A stretch of 64,000 nt of DNA from the NCBI RefSeq assembly GCF_030164425.1, contig NZ_JASNJD010000015.1, positions 46,587-110,586 on the forward strand, given 5' to 3'. This document shows, piece by piece, positions 61,864 to 64,000 of the stretch (its first letter is position 1; every line of letters begins with the position of its first letter). Position numbers and translations under genes: made by a program. This stretch comes from Pseudodonghicola flavimaris (GTDB lineage Bacteria; Pseudomonadota; Alphaproteobacteria; Rhodobacterales; Rhodobacteraceae). The notes under the pieces were generated by a model, which worked only from the letters and a program-made list of their open reading frames with translations, had not been told where the DNA came from and made no database searches.

Positions 61864-63582
61864 ATGGCACGCATTCTCATCACCTCTGCAATTCCCTACA
61901 TCAACGGGATCAAACACCTGGGCAATCTGGTGGGCTCTCAGCTGCCGGCCGATCTTTTCGCGCGCTACCAGCGCGGCCGGGGCAACGAGGTGATGTTTCT
62001 CTGCGCCACCGACGAACACGGCACCCCGGCGGAGCTGGCTGCGGCCAAGGCCGGCAAGCCGGTGGCCGATTACTGCGCCGAGATGCATGAGGTGCAGGCC
62101 GATATCGCCCGCCGCTTCGGCCTCAGCTTCGATCACTTCGGCCGCTCGTCCAGCCCGCAGAACCATGCGCTGACCCAGCATTTCGCCGGCCAACTGGCCG
62201 AGCATGGGCTGATCCGCGAAGTGGTGGAACAACAGATGTATTCCCGGGCGGACGGCCGGTTCCTGCCCGACCGCTATATTGAGGGCACCTGCCCCAACTG
62301 CGGCTTTGAAAGCGCGCGGGGCGATCAATGCGACAACTGCACCAAGCAGCTGGACCCGACCGACCTGATCAACCCTCATTCGACGATCTCCGGCTCCACC
62401 GATCTGGAGCTGCGCGAGACCAAGCATCTCTACCTGCGGCAATCGGCGATGAAGGACAAGCTCGAGGCCTGGATCGATAGCAAGACCGACTGGCCGGTGC
62501 TGACCACGTCAATCGCCAAGAAATGGCTGAATGACGGCGACGGGCTGCAGGACCGCGGCATCACCCGCGATCTGGACTGGGGCATCCCGGTCAAGAAGGG
62601 TGCCGAGGACTGGCCGGGGATGGAAGGCAAGGTCTTCTATGTCTGGTTCGATGCGCCGATCGAATATATCGCCTGCGCCAAGGAATGGGCCGATGCCAAG
62701 GGGCTGGACGACAGCGCCTGGCAACGCTGGTGGCGTACCGACAAGGGTGCCGACGACGTGCGCTATGTCGAATTCATGGGCAAGGACAACGTCCCCTTCC
62801 ACACGCTGGGCTTCCCCGCCACCCTGATGGGATCCGGCGAGCCGTGGAAACTGGTCGATTACATCAAGTCGTTCAACTATCTGAATTATGACGGCGGCCA
62901 GTTCTCCACCTCGCGCGGACGCGGGGTGTTCATGGACCAGGCGCTGGAGATCCTGCCGGCGGACTACTGGCGCTGGTGGCTGCTGAGCCATGCGCCCGAA
63001 AGCTCGGACGCGGAATTCACCTGGGACAACTTCCAGGTCTCCGTCAACAAGGACCTGGCCGACGTGCTGGGCAACTTCGTCAGCCGGATCACCAAGTTCT
63101 GCCGTTCCAAATTCGGCGAAGCGGTGCCCGAGGGCGGCGCCTATGGTAGTCAGGAAGAGGCGTTGCTCGCCGATCTGACCGCCCGGGTGCGCGCCTATGA
63201 GGGCTGCATGGAGGCGATGGAGGTGCGCAAGGCCTCGCAGGAACTGCGGGCGATCTGGGTCGCCGGCAACGAATACCTGCAATCCGCCGCCCCCTGGTCG
63301 ACCTTCAAGACCGATCCGGAAACAGCGGCGATGCAGGTGCGTCTGGGGCTGAACCTGATCCGGCTCTACGCGGTGCTCTCGGCGCCCTTCATCCCCTTCA
63401 CCTCCGCCCGGCTGGCCGAAGCGATGGGCATTCCCGATCTGGGCTGGCCGGACGATGTCGCCGCGGCGCTGACCGCCCTGCCCGCGGGCCATGGCTTCAG
63501 CGTTCCCGATGTGCTGTTCGCGAAGATCAGCGACGAGGACCGGGAAGACTGGCAAAGCCGCTTTGCGGGTATCCGCAGCTGA
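61864..63582 (+). CDS. metG: Methionyl-tRNA synthetase
   Basis: The 572-residue class I synthetase has the HIGH region ([20 protein letters not shown]), a zinc knuckle ([17 protein letters not shown], about 147-163), [16 protein letters not shown] and [18 protein letters not shown]. Instead of KMSKS it has [20 protein letters not shown] near residue 345, a form seen in archaeal-like MetG proteins. It lacks the C-terminal tRNA-binding domain of E. coli MetG. A start 39 bases upstream is open but the family begins at MARIL. It ends in a strong terminator. Confidence 0.94.
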   Translation: MARILITSAIPYINGIKHLGNLVGSQLPADLFARYQRGRGNEVMFLCATDEHGTPAELAAAKAGKPVADYCAEMHEVQADIARRFGLSFDHFGRSSSPQNHALTQHFAGQLAEHGLIREVVEQQMYSRADGRFLPDRYIEGTCPNCGFESARGDQCDNCTKQLDPTDLINPHSTISGSTDLELRETKHLYLRQSAMKDKLEAWIDSKTDWPVLTTSIAKKWLNDGDGLQDRGITRDLDWGIPVKKGAEDWPGMEGKVFYVWFDAPIEYIACAKEWADAKGLDDSAWQRWWRTDKGADDVRYVEFMGKDNVPFHTLGFPATLMGSGEPWKLVDYIKSFNYLNYDGGQFSTSRGRGVFMDQALEILPADYWRWWLLSHAPESSDAEFTWDNFQVSVNKDLADVLGNFVSRITKFCRSKFGEAVPEGGAYGSQEEALLADLTARVRAYEGCMEAMEVRKASQELRAIWVAGNEYLQSAAPWSTFKTDPETAAMQVRLGLNLIRLYAVLSAPFIPFTSARLAEAMGIPDLGWPDDVAAALTALPAGHGFSVPDVLFAKISDEDREDWQSRFAGIRS

Positions 63583-63611
63583 GCCTTGGGGATCGCAGTT
63601 GAATGAGATGG

Positions 63612-63646
63612 AACCGGGGGAGGTATGACCTCTGCCGGTTTTTTTG
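63612..63646 (+). terminator. Intrinsic terminator of metG
   Basis: AACCGG...GAGGT pairs with ACCTC...CCGGTT around a short loop and runs into TTTTTTT. It lies 30 bases after the metG stop. Confidence 0.88.
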
Positions 63647-63931
63647 TGGTGTGTCTGTGCGGGAGGTTTTGGGTTGTGGTGCGCCGGCGATCTGGTGGGT
63701 GGGCTGATCGCCGCCCTGCCTTTGGGTGGTCTTCGCGCGGGGGAGAGGGTCTGGAGCCCATCTGGAGCCCAGGTGGGCGCGTGGAGCCCGATGCGAAGAA
63801 GCAGAGGGACAGCGCGCACTTGAGGGAGTGCGTGGCTCCACGGTGTTGCGGCGTAGCTCGGGGAGCTTGGATTGATGTGTTTTATGTTTGGGTAAATTTT
63901 ATCGTATATAGAGATACAAGAGCGCTTATTA
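63647..63931. other. Gap between metG and the 5S rRNA
   Basis: No gene, tRNA or clear rRNA terminator is seen in these 285 bases. CTGGAGCCCA is repeated imperfectly three times near 63751-63790, and GCGCACTT...GAGTGCG near 63816 can pair. The 60 bases next to the 5S gene are AT-rich. The tRNA-fMet often found after 5S in this family is absent here. Confidence 0.6.
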
Positions 63932-64000
63932 GGTTTGGCGGTGACCTACTCTCCCACGTCTTGAGACGCAGTACCATTGGCGCGACGGCACTTAACTTCC
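63932..64000 (-). rRNA. rrf: 5S ribosomal RNA, 3' part
   Basis: On the minus strand the last 69 bases read into GTACTGCGTCTCAAGACG and GTGGGAGAGTAGGTCACCGC, then CAAACC, the conserved 3' half of 5S rRNA. The 5' part and the rest of the rRNA operon lie beyond the right edge, transcribed leftwards into this window. Confidence 0.93.

Noticed and set aside
63647..63931. tRNA-fMet downstream of the 5S rRNA
   Set aside because: No anticodon arm or T-loop (GGTTCAAATCC or its complement) could be found in the gap.

Overview
The window is about 67% GC chromosome from an alphaproteobacterium, most likely a member of the Rhodobacteraceae (Rhodobacter/Paracoccus/roseobacter relatives). The basis is gene content and order: a fused Mrp A-B antiporter operon, SelD fused to a flavin oxidoreductase next to mnmH, paired MerR genes before an acyl-CoA dehydrogenase, and a carnitine cluster. 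A recurrent extragenic motif, which I remember from that family, also fits. Genes are dense and overlap often. No phage, insertion sequence, CRISPR array or tRNA was seen. The window cuts an imelysin gene at its left edge and a 5S rRNA at its right edge.

Region 1 (1-8.5 kb): aromatic ring cleavage. A LysR-type regulator with two DNA-binding domains sits between two transcription units. On the minus strand are ligA, ligB and ligC, then a terminator and a ThDP-dependent decarboxylase-like gene. On the plus strand are ligI and a second ligA/ligB pair whose beta subunit is frameshifted in a run of seven C. Protocatechuate would be opened by LigAB, oxidised by LigC to 2-pyrone-4,6-dicarboxylate and hydrolysed by LigI. 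The later enzymes (LigJ, LigK) are not in the window. An 11-base element, GATCTATAACA, lies upstream of both units in the same orientation relative to the genes.

Region 2 (8.6-16.9 kb): an HNH nuclease gene with its own terminator, a two-domain CbiX-like chelatase, glpD, a three-subunit molybdenum hydroxylase operon ending in a MoaD-like gene, and an MtfA-like peptidase. Region 3 (17.3-26.5 kb): the mrpA(B)CDEFG cation/proton antiporter operon, preceded by two possible very short reading frames, then selD and mnmH for tRNA 2-selenouridine. Region 4 (26.8-38.2 kb): mixed housekeeping genes (MarR, SRAP/HMCES, TPR-sulfotransferase, 5'-nucleotidase, APH-kinase fusion, TetR with a small membrane protein, pyrD, arsC, MATE, two PaaI thioesterases).

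Region 5 (38.3-46.9 kb): a beta-oxidation island. Two MerR regulators are followed by an acyl-CoA dehydrogenase, a GST, a thiolase, a cupin and a FadB-type multienzyme, ending in a strong terminator. Region 6 (47-54.9 kb): a PleD-like diguanylate cyclase with degenerate receivers; a four-gene envelope-sensing unit (EF-hand protein with a Met/His-rich tail, ECF sigma factor, membrane anti-sigma candidate, CpxP/ZraP-like protein); DUF983, NUDIX and EamA genes; and a desaturase divergent from an XRE regulator. Region 7 (54.9-64 kb): a carnitine catabolic cluster (CdhR, CdhC, a short-chain dehydrogenase, fused CdhA-CdhB), an aldo/keto reductase, an MFS transporter, metG and the 3' end of an rRNA operon.

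The best candidates for something new are the EF-hand/ECF/anti-sigma/CpxP-like unit, the duplicated lig system under a double-HTH regulator, and the MerR operator array before the acyl-CoA dehydrogenase. Everything here comes from reading the sequence; no database search was run.
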